A program made the position numbers and the translations under genes. Below are positions 9,842-18,652 of a stretch of 64,000 bases of DNA, piece by piece (position 1 is the first letter of the stretch; the number at the start of each line of letters is the position of its first letter). The notes beneath the pieces were generated by a model. That model was given only the letters and a program-made list of their open reading frames with translations, ran no database searches and was not told the DNA's origin. Origin of the DNA: Maricaulis sp. (GTDB lineage: Bacteria; Pseudomonadota; Alphaproteobacteria; Caulobacterales; Maricaulaceae); assembly GCF_015665295.1 (NCBI RefSeq), contig NZ_JADFAJ010000043.1:1-64000 (forward strand), given 5' to 3'.

Positions 9842-12331
9842 CTATTCGACGCGCGCCCGGTCACCGGCCAGGCGTGTCGCCGGTCGGCTGGCAAAATCCA
9901 GCTCGGGCGGCACGGCTGAACTGCGCGGCTCGATCGGCAGATGGCAGGATACCAGGGTCCCCTGCCGGGGCTCGGACTGCAGCTCGACCCAGCCGCCGTG
10001 CAGCTCGGCAATTTCCTTGACCAGAGACAGGCCGAGCCCGGCCCCGCCGCGCTCGCCGCGCGAGAAACGGTCAAACACGCTGGCCTGTTTTTCCGGCGCA
10101 ATACCCTCGCCATCATCCTTGACCCAAAGCGTCAGGTCCTCGCCATTGCGACGGGCGCCGATCGTGACGGCACCACCGGTCGCGACATGACGAATGGCGT
10201 TGGACAACAGATTCATCGAGACCTGTTTCAGACGATTGCGGTCCGCCCGCAGCAAGCCGAGCCCGTCCTCGATCGCGACATCCAGCTTGATGGCGTGATG
10301 GTCCGCCCGCGCCGCGACCAGCTCTGCCGCTTCGCGCGCCACCTCGCCGAGATCGACATCGCCAAGTTCCAGCTCAAGCTGGCCGGCATCGATCGCGGCC
10401 ACGTCGAGAATGTCGTCGATCAGCTTGGCGAGATGAGCGGCGGCTGACTGGATCGCGGACATCGGCTCTTTCTGCCGGTCCGACAGCTCGCCGGCAAAAC
10501 CCTGGGCCAGCATGTCGGCATAACCGCCGATCGTGGTCAGCGGCGTGCGCAGCTGATAGCTCACATGTTCGACAAATTCGGTCTTGATCCGCTCGGAGGT
10601 TTCCAGCGCCTCGGCCCGTTCACGCAGGGCTTCCTCGATGCGGCGGCTGTCGGTCACGTCATCCCAGCAGATCAGCGTCGCACCATCGGGCAGCGGACGG
10701 GTGAGATAGGTCAGCACGCGGCCGTCCGAACGACGCATCTCGCCAGTGACCTGTTTGCGCGCCTGCGGGCTGGGATCGGTGACGCGGGCCTTGATGTCGG
10801 TCCACACCCGGTCGTCGGTGAACAGGGCCGCGCAGGTCTCCGACACGGCATCGAAGTCGGGCTGTCCATCGAGCTCGTCAGCCTCGAAGCCCCACAGGTC
10901 CTCGAAAGCGGAATTGTTCAGCTGGAGACGGCCATTGGCGCCGAACACGGCAACCGCCTCGTGCAGCTTGTCGAGTGTGGCGCGCTGGACATTGATGAGT
11001 GTGTTGTAGCGGGCCCGCAGGGCCAGCTCGTCGGTCTTGTCCTCGAAAATCATCATCAGACCGCCCAGCGGGTGCCGCTGGCGGGCGATGCGCAGGGTGC
11101 GGCCGTCGGGCAGCGGCCACAGCTCGTCCGGCGTTTCCTCGTTCGGCGGCGCGTCATAGCGCGCCAGCTCCTCACTCTTCCAGGCGCCGAAATCAGCCTG
11201 CTCCGGCAGCAGGCGCTTCTCGCGCATCCGGTCAAGGAATTGCGCGTGGCCGGGACGGTCATTGAGCCAGGCATCGTCCAGCTTGAACAGGTTGGAGAAG
11301 GCCTTGTTGTGGAAGTTCAGACGCTTGGAGCGATCGAACACCACGACAGCCTCGGCCATGTGGTTCAGCGTGTCATCATGGGCCCGGCGGAAGCGGGCGA
11401 GGGCGGCCTTGGCCTCCTCGCCATCGGTCACATCGAGCGCAAAGCCGGCAGCGCCACCGGAGACCGGGAAGACCAGGAATCTGAGACCGCGGCGGGCGCC
11501 ATCGACCACGACGACCCGCATCTCGTCGACCGGAGCGCCAGCGGCGGTCGCCCGTGCGGCAAGCTCGGTCATGGCCGTATCGAGCAGGGTCTGCCTGTCG
11601 AGTGTCGCATCAATCGTGCCACCCTCGACGGCCGTCACATAGGCCTGGTTGGCCCATTCGATACGGCCACCCGCATTCATGCGCCAGGCCGGAACCGGGG
11701 CCCGGCCGAGCATGTCGAGGAAGGCGAGCGGGTCCTTGGAAACCAGACGGCGGGCTTCCTCGATCCGGCCGCGGGCGCCGGATTCTTCCAGGCCGCGGAT
11801 CGTCGCGTCCGACAGCCACACCACAAGCTGGGTGCCGGCCGCGCGACCATCAACTTCCAGGAAACGGCCACTGGGACCAAGAATGGTCAGGGAGAAGGGC
11901 TGGCCCTTCTGGGACAGGTCATGGAACCGGCGACGCAGCGTCGTCTCCTCGCCACCCGCCGACCGGGCTTCATAATCAGCCAGGCCTTCCATGAGGATAC
12001 CGGCAGGATTGGGGCCATCACTGGCCTCGGCAAAGCGCAACAAAGAGGCGAGCGCGACGGAGGATCCGAAAATCCGCGGGGCGCCCCAGCTGGCGTCATT
12101 TTCGTCCAGGGGCGGTTGGTCCCAGACCAGCACCAGCCCCGGATGGGCGCCGAACACACTGTCGGCGCGGGCAATCTTGTCTTCCAGCTCGGCCAGTCGG
12201 CGGCGCCATATCACCTGGGCGCCGCGCGCGCCTGAGGTCAGGCGGAACGCCCAGAGACCGACAGCGAGCGCGAAAGCCACGGCGCCGACAGTGACGACAA
12301 GGGTCACGATCTGAAATGTCTGTCCGGTCAT
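9842..12331 (-). CDS. divL: DivL-like PAS sensor kinase with tyrosine at the phospho-acceptor site
   Basis: Multi-PAS histidine-kinase-like protein (829 residues from the chosen start) with one N-terminal membrane segment (about residues 7-30), PAS-like segments and an intact kinase domain with N box (NLLSNAIRH), G1 (DDGEGIAP) and G2 (GAGLGLSL). The DHp box reads VSYQLRTPL, so Tyr592 replaces the usual histidine. This is the hallmark of DivL in Caulobacter, which controls CckA and hence CtrA in the cell cycle. Position next to tsaE agrees. The ATG at 12331 is preferred because it immediately precedes the membrane segment; an upstream in-frame start would add 19 residues. Confidence 0.87.
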   Translation of the reverse strand: MTGQTFQIVTLVVTVGAVAFALAVGLWAFRLTSGARGAQVIWRRRLAELEDKIARADSVFGAHPGLVLVWDQPPLDENDASWGAPRIFGSSVALASLLRFAEASDGPNPAGILMEGLADYEARSAGGEETTLRRRFHDLSQKGQPFSLTILGPSGRFLEVDGRAAGTQLVVWLSDATIRGLEESGARGRIEEARRLVSKDPLAFLDMLGRAPVPAWRMNAGGRIEWANQAYVTAVEGGTIDATLDRQTLLDTAMTELAARATAAGAPVDEMRVVVVDGARRGLRFLVFPVSGGAAGFALDVTDGEEAKAALARFRRAHDDTLNHMAEAVVVFDRSKRLNFHNKAFSNLFKLDDAWLNDRPGHAQFLDRMREKRLLPEQADFGAWKSEELARYDAPPNEETPDELWPLPDGRTLRIARQRHPLGGLMMIFEDKTDELALRARYNTLINVQRATLDKLHEAVAVFGANGRLQLNNSAFEDLWGFEADELDGQPDFDAVSETCAALFTDDRVWTDIKARVTDPSPQARKQVTGEMRRSDGRVLTYLTRPLPDGATLICWDDVTDSRRIEEALRERAEALETSERIKTEFVEHVSYQLRTPLTTIGGYADMLAQGFAGELSDRQKEPMSAIQSAAAHLAKLIDDILDVAAIDAGQLELELGDVDLGEVAREAAELVAARADHHAIKLDVAIEDGLGLLRADRNRLKQVSMNLLSNAIRHVATGGAVTIGARRNGEDLTLWVKDDGEGIAPEKQASVFDRFSRGERGGAGLGLSLVKEIAELHGGWVELQSEPRQGTLVSCHLPIEPRSSAVPPELDFASRPATRLAGDRARVE

Positions 12332-12600
12332 CAATGTCGCCCTGGGTGCGGACCGCCCCCATTGCCTGCGGCCCTCACGAATCACCATGATACCGGGCTG
12401 CGGACTCGCGGGCGATGCCCGGCCCGGTAAAAATCCTAATATCTTATATACCCGGTCACACCCGGCCGGGGAAAAATCCCGCCTTCAGGCCGGGCTTGTC
12501 GACGGGGATGCCTTGCTGACGCGCCGCATCGCCCGGCCCGGCGGGCAGTCTGGGCGACGCAAAAGCGCGCTGCCTCAGCTTGTGGATATTTGCGCCGCGC

Positions 12601-13047
12601 TCAGCGGATATGCACTTCGCCGGCGCGGAACTCGAACATGACCACGCAGTTTTCGAGCACATCGACACCCTCAAGCGGAGCAAATTGCCAGCTCGAGACC
12701 GCTCGTTCCGTGGCCCGGTTGAACGGTCCATCCGGGACGGCGCGATGAACGCGGGCCCGGTGCACGCTGCCGTCGGAATAAACGTGGAAACGGACCACGA
12801 CCCAGCCCTGCCTCCCCCGATCCCAGGCCCGGGCCGGATAGTCAGGGATGCTTGCGGACATCGCCGCCAGGGTGGAGCCGCGGCAGTCCTCCGGCCCCAT
12901 CATCCGCTCGACATTCGGTGGGACCGGCAATTCATCACGCGGCATGAATGGTCCGCGGCCCGCTTGCGGCAGGCCGGGCAGATCCAGCGAGGGCATGCCG
13001 CCACAGGCAGTCAGGACGAGGCAGAGAAAAGGGAAAAAGCAACGCAT
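12601..13047 (-). CDS. Lipoprotein with a TonB C-terminal-like domain
   Basis: A 148-residue predicted lipoprotein: a short hydrophobic signal ends in a lipobox (LTAC, lipidated Cys15). The rest resembles the TonB C-terminal domain, with YPARAWDRGRQGWVVVRFHVYSDGSV and WQFAPL as the recognisable segments. It lacks the transmembrane anchor and proline-rich linker of a real TonB, so it may bind envelope partners rather than transduce energy. It is alone between divL and the divergent acidic membrane protein; no ExbB/ExbD genes are nearby. Confidence 0.75.
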   Translation of the reverse strand: MRCFFPFLCLVLTACGGMPSLDLPGLPQAGRGPFMPRDELPVPPNVERMMGPEDCRGSTLAAMSASIPDYPARAWDRGRQGWVVVRFHVYSDGSVHRARVHRAVPDGPFNRATERAVSSWQFAPLEGVDVLENCVVMFEFRAGEVHIR

Positions 13048-13250
13048 CCCGGCAAGCTAGCGGCTCGTCCTGCCGGGCGGAAGCCTGCTTTCAGCGAGCC
13101 AGGCCGGAACGGATGTTGAACATTTCGTAAAGAATGCCCTTGGCCCGTTCTATTTCCGGCATCAAACTTGTAGAGTTCACGGGAAATGGGTGAGGGCCTG
13201 CCGATTTGGGACAATCGGTCAGGCATTTGTTGTTAGAGGTGCGTCAAGCC

Positions 13251-15290
13251 ATGTCTTTGTTACCGACCGCGCATGCCGGGCAGTCTTTCGGGGCCCGCCG
13301 GATCGATTTCTATACGGTGTCGGGTGAGGTTTCCGTCTCCGATGACGGCACCGGACGCGTAACCGACACCGACGGAATGAGCCATGATGTCCGCCTGCTT
13401 GAACGCTCGAACGCGCTGGCACCGGGGGATACGGCCAGTGTGCTTCGCGTCCAGGCCGGACCGAACCGTCGATCGCGACCCGCCGCCATCATCAACCATT
13501 CGCGCGGCACCTGGATGCGCGCCGCTCCGGATGCGACCGGTCTGCTGTCGCGCTCCGGTGTGACCCGCGGCTTCAATTGGTGGCTGTCCGTGCTCGCCCT
13601 GGCCCTGGTTGGAATCGCGGCCGTCTGGCCTGCAGTTCATGGTTTCCTGACCGAAGTGAATGGCGGGCTTATGGCCTCTGTTCCAGCCTTTGACGTCTTT
13701 GCCGAGATGAACGCCCTGATGCCGGCCCTTGCCGGCTGGCGCCTCGAAGCGGCCTTGCCGACAGGCCTGCTCGACACGATCGCCTCGCTGGGTTTTGTCC
13801 CGATGGGCCAGCTGACCGAATGGGGTTTGGCCGGTGCCGCCAGCCTGCTGGCCCTGCTGGCTTTCCTGGGACGCTCCTGGCGGCTGGTCTACATCCCGGC
13901 CCTGGCGCTGCTGGCGCTGGCCACCGGCACGATTCTCGCTTCCGCCCTTGCCACGCTGGCCGTGGTTGGCGGCAGCCTTGTGCTCTTCATGCTTGGCGGG
14001 CTGGTCAATCGCATCCGCGATGGCGGGCGCTTCAATGCCCGTGTCGCCCGCCTGGCTGAACACGCCCTTCGCAATCCGCCGCATGAGGGCGTGCGCCAGT
14101 CCAATGACGCCGCAGTGGCCGGTGTGACGGCGTCTGCCGCGATCGCGGCCGCGACCGCTGCGGCTCATGGCGAGAATGGTTTGGACGCGGAGAATGCGGT
14201 GGCTGCCACCGCCGAGACCGATGCTGCCGGTGATTCCGGTGATGCCGGCGATTTCGGTGACACCAGCGATGCCGGTGGCGCGCTCGAAACAGCCGCCACC
14301 GAAGCCGAAACCAGCGATGGCGAAATTGATCACGCCTCAGGCGAGGCCGAGGCGCCGTCGCAGGACGACCTCCTGCCAGCCGCCCCCACAGCCGCCGAGG
14401 ACGAGCGGGCCGAACTGGCTGAAACCGCAGCAGCGGCCACCCTCGAGGACTCCGGTGAAACGGAAGCGGCGGCCGACACGGCCCCGAACGAGGGCGTCAC
14501 GGACCAGGCCGCAAATGACGACGGCACCGCTCCCGGCAACGCGGCCGGCGAAGACGACGCAATCAAGGCTGCCGCCCGGGCACCGGGCGAAGGCGACGAC
14601 ACCGTCGCGAGCAGCGAGATCGCAAATGACCAGCAAGACGCGCCCGCCGAGCCTGCCATGGGCGCGACGCAGGATGTCGGGGCTCCGGAGACAGCTGCAA
14701 GCGCCGCAGAGCGCGAAGAAGAAACCGCCGAAGCGGCGGTCGCCGACGCGGGTGATGTCGCGGATGCCCGCGACCCGGCCGCCGCGGTGGAACTGGATGA
14801 CGACCTGCCAAGTCTCGATGATGTGGCGGCCGCTGCCGCGTTGACAGCGGCGGAAACCGGAGAATCCGAGACGACGGCTGGCGCCGAACCGGCACCCCGC
14901 TCCGCAGTCGATCTCGACGATGAGCGAACCATGCCGGTTGCCCCGCCACCGCCAATGCCGGGCAATGATGCGCCCGATCCGGTGACCGAAACGACCGCCG
15001 AGCAAGGCCCGGAAGGCGTTGACCCGGGCGCCGCCGACAATGGTGGGGATGGCGGCGGGACAACGGACCCGTCCGCTGCTTTGCAAGCGGTCGAGACTCC
15101 GGGCGAGACTCCGGCCGACACTCCGGCCGACACTCCGGTCGGGATAACGGCAATGACGGCCGAAGACAGTGCTCCGATCGTCGACGATCCGATGATGGAT
15201 ATGGGTGATGATCCGATGATGTCTTCAGAGGGGCAGTCCGACTACGCGCCCGGCGCTCCGGAAGTGGATCTCGACCGGACCCCGGCCTGA
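13251..15290 (+). CDS. Membrane protein with long acidic Ala/Glu/Asp/Thr-rich C-terminal tail, unknown function
   Basis: Unrecognised protein of 679 residues. After a short N-terminal domain (about 110 residues) come several hydrophobic segments, then a tail of roughly 390 residues made almost entirely of Ala, Glu, Asp, Thr, Gly and Pro with very few aromatic residues. The tail has short repeats (ETPG/ETPA/DTPA) and a Met-Asp-rich end. It should be disordered and strongly negative. The start at 13251 is chosen because AGAGGT precedes it; an in-frame codon at 13206 is possible. A strong terminator follows. Function unknown. Confidence 0.8.
   Translation: MSLLPTAHAGQSFGARRIDFYTVSGEVSVSDDGTGRVTDTDGMSHDVRLLERSNALAPGDTASVLRVQAGPNRRSRPAAIINHSRGTWMRAAPDATGLLSRSGVTRGFNWWLSVLALALVGIAAVWPAVHGFLTEVNGGLMASVPAFDVFAEMNALMPALAGWRLEAALPTGLLDTIASLGFVPMGQLTEWGLAGAASLLALLAFLGRSWRLVYIPALALLALATGTILASALATLAVVGGSLVLFMLGGLVNRIRDGGRFNARVARLAEHALRNPPHEGVRQSNDAAVAGVTASAAIAAATAAAHGENGLDAENAVAATAETDAAGDSGDAGDFGDTSDAGGALETAATEAETSDGEIDHASGEAEAPSQDDLLPAAPTAAEDERAELAETAAAATLEDSGETEAAADTAPNEGVTDQAANDDGTAPGNAAGEDDAIKAAARAPGEGDDTVASSEIANDQQDAPAEPAMGATQDVGAPETAASAAEREEETAEAAVADAGDVADARDPAAAVELDDDLPSLDDVAAAAALTAAETGESETTAGAEPAPRSAVDLDDERTMPVAPPPPMPGNDAPDPVTETTAEQGPEGVDPGAADNGGDGGGTTDPSAALQAVETPGETPADTPADTPVGITAMTAEDSAPIVDDPMMDMGDDPMMSSEGQSDYAPGAPEVDLDRTPA
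15091..15138 (+). repeat. Four tandem 12-bp units inside the acidic-tail gene
   Basis: Four consecutive 12-base units of the type NCGANACTCCGG (15091, 15103, 15115, 15127) encode ETPG, ETPA, DTPA and DTPV near the end of the acidic protein. The last two units are identical. Copy number changes would keep the reading frame. Confidence 0.85.
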
Positions 15291-15323
15291 TCGGCCCGGC
15301 GTCCGCCTGAAAACCCGAACGAG

Positions 15324-15352
15324 AAAAGCCCGCCTCACCGGCGGGCTTTTTT
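15324..15352. terminator. Rho-independent terminator, usable in both directions
   Basis: Perfect 11-bp stem (AAAAGCCCGCC / GGCGGGCTTTT) with a 5-nt loop and a T run on the plus strand and A run before it. It lies between the convergent ends of the acidic-tail gene and ptsH, so it can stop transcription from both sides. Confidence 0.9.
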
Positions 15353-15395
15353 ATGCGGCTTGACCGCCAGACCGGCTGCCCACCCTTGCAGCAGG

Positions 15396-15671
15396 CTATT
15401 CGTCTTCGTGGAAACGCGCCTCGACCAGCTCGGTCAGCCTGTCGGCGGCCTGCTCGGCGTCCGGGCCCTCGGACTCGATGGCGATCACCGAGCCCTTGGC
15501 CGCAGCCAGCATCAACAATTCCATGATCGAATCGGCATTTACCGTCTCGCCATCGCGCGAAACATGGATCGTGGCATCAAATCCCTGGGCCAGTTCGACG
15601 AATTTCGCAGCCGCACGGGCGTGAAGGCCGCGCGCATTGCAGATTGTGACCTTGCGCGCGACTTTCGTCAC
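15396..15671 (-). CDS. ptsH: Phosphocarrier protein HPr of the regulatory PTS
   Basis: HPr-family protein of 91 residues. The phosphorylatable histidine is His17 in GLHARAAAKF, and a serine in SIMELLML (Ser48) matches the regulatory serine targeted by HPr kinase in other bacteria. With the EIIA gene it forms the incomplete, non-transporting PTS typical of alphaproteobacteria, thought to report carbon or nitrogen status. The start is GTG and overlaps the EIIA stop as GTGA. No sugar permease (EIIBC) is present. Confidence 0.93.
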   Translation of the reverse strand: MTKVARKVTICNARGLHARAAAKFVELAQGFDATIHVSRDGETVNADSIMELLMLAAAKGSVIAIESEGPDAEQAADRLTELVEARFHEDE

Positions 15672-16075
15672 TTGCCGGCACCTTCAAGCACATCGGATGC
15701 GATCGCGATATAGCGCTTGCCGGCGTCCTCGCCCATCCGCGAAAGGCTGTCGAGATCCGCTCGCGAGCGGGCTTCCGCCAGCTTGATCAGCATCGGCAGG
15801 TTCACGCCGGCGATCACTTCGACCTTGCCCGGTTCGAGCAGCGAGATGGCGAGATTGGAGGGGGTGCCGCCGAACATGTCGGTCAGGATCAGCACGCCCT
15901 CGCCGCGATCGGCATCCTCGATTGCCTGCTTGATGTCATCACGGCGCTTTTCCATGTCATCGTCCGGCCCAATGCATACAGCAAGGAACGCATCCATGGG
16001 GCCCACCACGTGCTCCGTGGCAGCGACAAATTCATCGGCCAAACGGCCATGACTGACGACGACGACTCCGATCAT
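15668..16075 (-). CDS. PTS EIIA component, mannose family
   Basis: EIIA-Man-type protein (135 residues) with the phosphorylation site His9 in VVVSHGRLADEF, and FGGTPSNLA in the second half. It accepts phosphate from HPr; without EIIB/EIIC partners nearby it is probably regulatory. It lies upstream of ptsH with a 4-base overlap, and downstream of chvG in the same direction. In many relatives hprK stands between chvG and this gene; here only 65 bases separate them. Confidence 0.92.
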   Translation of the reverse strand: MIGVVVVSHGRLADEFVAATEHVVGPMDAFLAVCIGPDDDMEKRRDDIKQAIEDADRGEGVLILTDMFGGTPSNLAISLLEPGKVEVIAGVNLPMLIKLAEARSRADLDSLSRMGEDAGKRYIAIASDVLEGAGK

Positions 16076-16109
16076 GCTGTCATCTAAACGCGGCTTGAGT
16101 TGGGGGGGA

Positions 16110-16133
16110 AGCGTCTTTTTGCAACGAGACGCT
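16110..16133. other. Hairpin in the chvG-EIIA gap
   Basis: A 7-bp inverted repeat (AGCGTCT / AGACGCT) with a 10-nt loop fills much of the 65-base gap between chvG and the EIIA gene. There is no U tract after it in the minus-strand transcript, so it is not a classic terminator. It could be an mRNA processing or attenuation element, or simply a remnant. Confidence 0.45.
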
Positions 16134-16140
16134 CAATTTG

Positions 16141-17760
16141 TCAGTCGGGCTCGGCCGCCGGCAGCTCGACAGTGAAGCGGGCACCGATCACCTCGCCTGC
16201 CTGGTTGCGGCGGTTCCGCGCCACCACGGTGCCACCGTGCGCCTTGACGATCTGCCGCGAGATCGCCAGCCCGAGGCCGGAATGCGTACCGAAGGCGGCG
16301 CCTTTCGGGCGGTCAGTATAGAAACGATCGAACACGGCCTCGAGATTGTCCTCGGGAATTCCCGGCCCCTGGTCGTCGACATGAATCTTGAGGCTGGGTC
16401 GCCCCTCCATCTGGCCGCGCCGCAGGGAGACCAGGATCTCGGCGCCGTCCGGCGAGAAGGTCAGCGCATTGTCGAGGAGGTTGCGGAAGACCTGGCCCAG
16501 CGGATCGCCCCGGCCGATGACGAGCGCAGAGCGAAGCTGGCGGTCGACGCGGATCGAGGCCGGCTTGTCGCCCGCCTCATTATACGACATGGCGAGATCA
16601 CCGAGCAATTCGGCGAGATCGAAGCGACTGACATCCTCGCGCGCCAGTTCGGCGTCAACCCGGGACGCCCGGGAGATATCGGTGATCAACCGATCAAGAC
16701 GACCAACATCAGCGCTGATCACCGCGAGAAGGCGGTCGCGCCGTTCGTCATCCTTCGCCTTGGGCAGGACTTCAACGGCGGAGCGGATCGATGTCAGCGG
16801 ATTCTTGAGCTCATGGGCAACATCGGCCGCGAAGCGCTCGATGGCGTCGAGCCGGTCATAGAGCGCCTCGGTCATGTCCGACAGGGCGACGCCGAGCTCG
16901 CCAATCTCGTCATTGCGGCTGCGCAGGTCCGGCATGGTCACGCGTCGGCCACCGGCCCGGCGCGCCTCGCGCGCGGCCCGGGCCAGCCGCCGGATCGGCC
17001 GGGCGATGAAGACGGTCAGCGCCAGCGAGGACATGGCCGTCACCAGCGCCGCAATGATCATGAAAGGCAGGAGGGCGCGTCGTTCGGCCTCGATCAGCGT
17101 GTCGAGATCATAACTCTCGATTGTCACCACGCCGACGATGGCCCGCACCGGCTGGATCGGCAGTGAAACCGAGACGACCCGGCGACCATCGGCCTCGCGT
17201 CGGACTCCGCCCACGGTCCCGCCATTGATCACCTGTCGGACTTCATCCCGCAGGTTCCGGCCCATCGCCTCGCGCTCTTCCGATGACCGCAACAGATTGG
17301 CCAGGGCATCGAGAAGCTGTACCGGGAGCGAACGGGCACCGTCGGCGATCGGCGCACGCTGGGTGCCGGGCGGCGGCAATTGTGTGGTCTCGAACACATC
17401 CGCCAGCAGATGGCTGTCGGCGACAATGGCGGCGCCCTTGTCAAAGACGATGACGCGGGATTCCTCTGGCACATAGAGCTGGCGCAGGATGGCTCGGGCA
17501 TCCTCATTGCGCAGGGCGGGCGCCGGCGCGCCGTCCGATGCGCCTTCGGCCAGCACATTGGCGATCAGCTCGCCCTGGGCCCGCAGGGAATCCAGCTTGG
17601 CATTGACCAGGCCGCGGCGGGTTTCCGTCAGCGCCAGCATGCCCACGACGAGCACGCCCAAGGCGACGAAATTCGCCATCAGGATCAGCTGGGCCAGACG
17701 CGAAGACGGGCGGGGCGCCAGACTGCGCAGCCGGGCACCGATACGCCGCAGACCCGTCAT
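16141..17760 (-). CDS. chvG: Sensor histidine kinase ChvG
   Basis: Membrane sensor kinase of 539 residues that phosphorylates ChvI. It has an N-terminal transmembrane segment (about residues 24-44), a periplasmic region of about 200 residues, a second membrane segment, HAMP, then the H box (DVAHELKNPLTSIRSA), G1 (DDQGPGIPEDN) and G2 (GLGLAISRQIV). In rhizobia and Caulobacter the ChvG-ChvI pair senses cell-envelope or acid stress. The ATG at 17760 leaves a 13-base gap to chvI; the longer in-frame reading would lie inside chvI and is rejected. Confidence 0.92.
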   Translation of the reverse strand: MTGLRRIGARLRSLAPRPSSRLAQLILMANFVALGVLVVGMLALTETRRGLVNAKLDSLRAQGELIANVLAEGASDGAPAPALRNEDARAILRQLYVPEESRVIVFDKGAAIVADSHLLADVFETTQLPPPGTQRAPIADGARSLPVQLLDALANLLRSSEEREAMGRNLRDEVRQVINGGTVGGVRREADGRRVVSVSLPIQPVRAIVGVVTIESYDLDTLIEAERRALLPFMIIAALVTAMSSLALTVFIARPIRRLARAAREARRAGGRRVTMPDLRSRNDEIGELGVALSDMTEALYDRLDAIERFAADVAHELKNPLTSIRSAVEVLPKAKDDERRDRLLAVISADVGRLDRLITDISRASRVDAELAREDVSRFDLAELLGDLAMSYNEAGDKPASIRVDRQLRSALVIGRGDPLGQVFRNLLDNALTFSPDGAEILVSLRRGQMEGRPSLKIHVDDQGPGIPEDNLEAVFDRFYTDRPKGAAFGTHSGLGLAISRQIVKAHGGTVVARNRRNQAGEVIGARFTVELPAAEPD

Positions 17761-17773
17761 CGCGGAGCTGGTC

Positions 17774-18484
17774 TCAGTCTTCTTTATAGCGGTAACCCAC
17801 GCCGTAGAGCGTCTCGATTGCGTCGAAACGCTTGTCGGATTCCCGGAATTTCTTTCGGATGCGCTTGATGTGGCTGTCGATCGTCCGGTCGTCGACATAG
17901 ACCTGGTCGTCATAGGCCGCGTCCATCAGGTTGTCGCGGCTTTTCACATAGCCCGGACGGGTCGCCAGGGCCTGCAGGATCAGGAATTCCGTAACGGTCA
18001 GGCGAACCGGCTCGCCCTTCCAGGAACAGGCATGGCGGTTTGGATCGAGCAACAGGCTGCCACGTTCCAGCGGTTTGCTGTCGCCGGGCTCCAGGCCGAT
18101 CGTGCCGACCGGATCACCGGACAGGCGGGCGCGGCGAAGCACGGCCTTGACCCGCTCGCCCAGAAGGCGCTGGGAGAAGGGCTTGGCGATATAGTCATCG
18201 GCACCGAGATTGAGTCCGAGCGCTTCGTCGAACTCGTCATCCTTGGAGGTCAGGAAGATGACCGGCAGGTTGGAGGACTGACGCAGGCGGCGCAGCAGTT
18301 CCAGACCGTCCATGCGCGGCATCTTGATGTCGAAAATCCCAAGGTCCGGCGGATCCTCGGTCAGGGCGGTCAGCGCGGAGGCCCCGTCATTATAGGTCCG
18401 CACATGATATCCCTCTCCTTCGAGAAAGATCGAAACCGATGTGATGATGTTTTCATCATCATCCACGAGTGCAATCGTTGCCAT
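17774..18484 (-). CDS. chvI: Response regulator ChvI
   Basis: OmpR/PhoB-type regulator of 236 residues. The receiver has the acidic pocket LVDDDE, phospho-acceptor Asp52 ([11 protein letters not shown]) and a conserved lysine in DYIAKPFS. The C-terminal winged helix ([17 protein letters not shown] and [17 protein letters not shown]) is typical. It is cotranscribed with chvG. The ATG at 18484 has GGAG 6 nt upstream; further in-frame upstream codons would add residues not seen in the family. The gene that diverges from it is not pckA, the usual neighbour in rhizobia. Confidence 0.94.
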   Translation of the reverse strand: MATIALVDDDENIITSVSIFLEGEGYHVRTYNDGASALTALTEDPPDLGIFDIKMPRMDGLELLRRLRQSSNLPVIFLTSKDDEFDEALGLNLGADDYIAKPFSQRLLGERVKAVLRRARLSGDPVGTIGLEPGDSKPLERGSLLLDPNRHACSWKGEPVRLTVTEFLILQALATRPGYVKSRDNLMDAAYDDQVYVDDRTIDSHIKRIRKKFRESDKRFDAIETLYGVGYRYKED

Positions 18485-18652
18485 GCCATCTCCGCGCGTT
18501 GGCCTGAACAAATCGGGCCGGAATTGATCCGCGTGCAGGAACCATAGCCGCGGCCGGGCCGACACGCCAAGCTCCCTTGATGAATCAGGAGCATGGTTCA
18601 CCCGGTTTTAAGCCTCTTTGTGCCATGAATAAGGCTCCAGGGGAGTTGGTGC

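Noticed and set aside
13260-15133. Minus-strand open frames opposite the acidic-tail gene
   Set aside because: They are Ser/Ala- or Gly/Arg-rich mirrors of the low-complexity tail and have no start signals. The plus frame has a ribosome site and a terminator after the stop.
16141-17913. Longer ChvG reading with 51 extra residues
   Set aside because: The extension lies inside chvI, is rich in Ser/Thr/Arg like out-of-frame sequence, and would put the first membrane span deep inside the protein.
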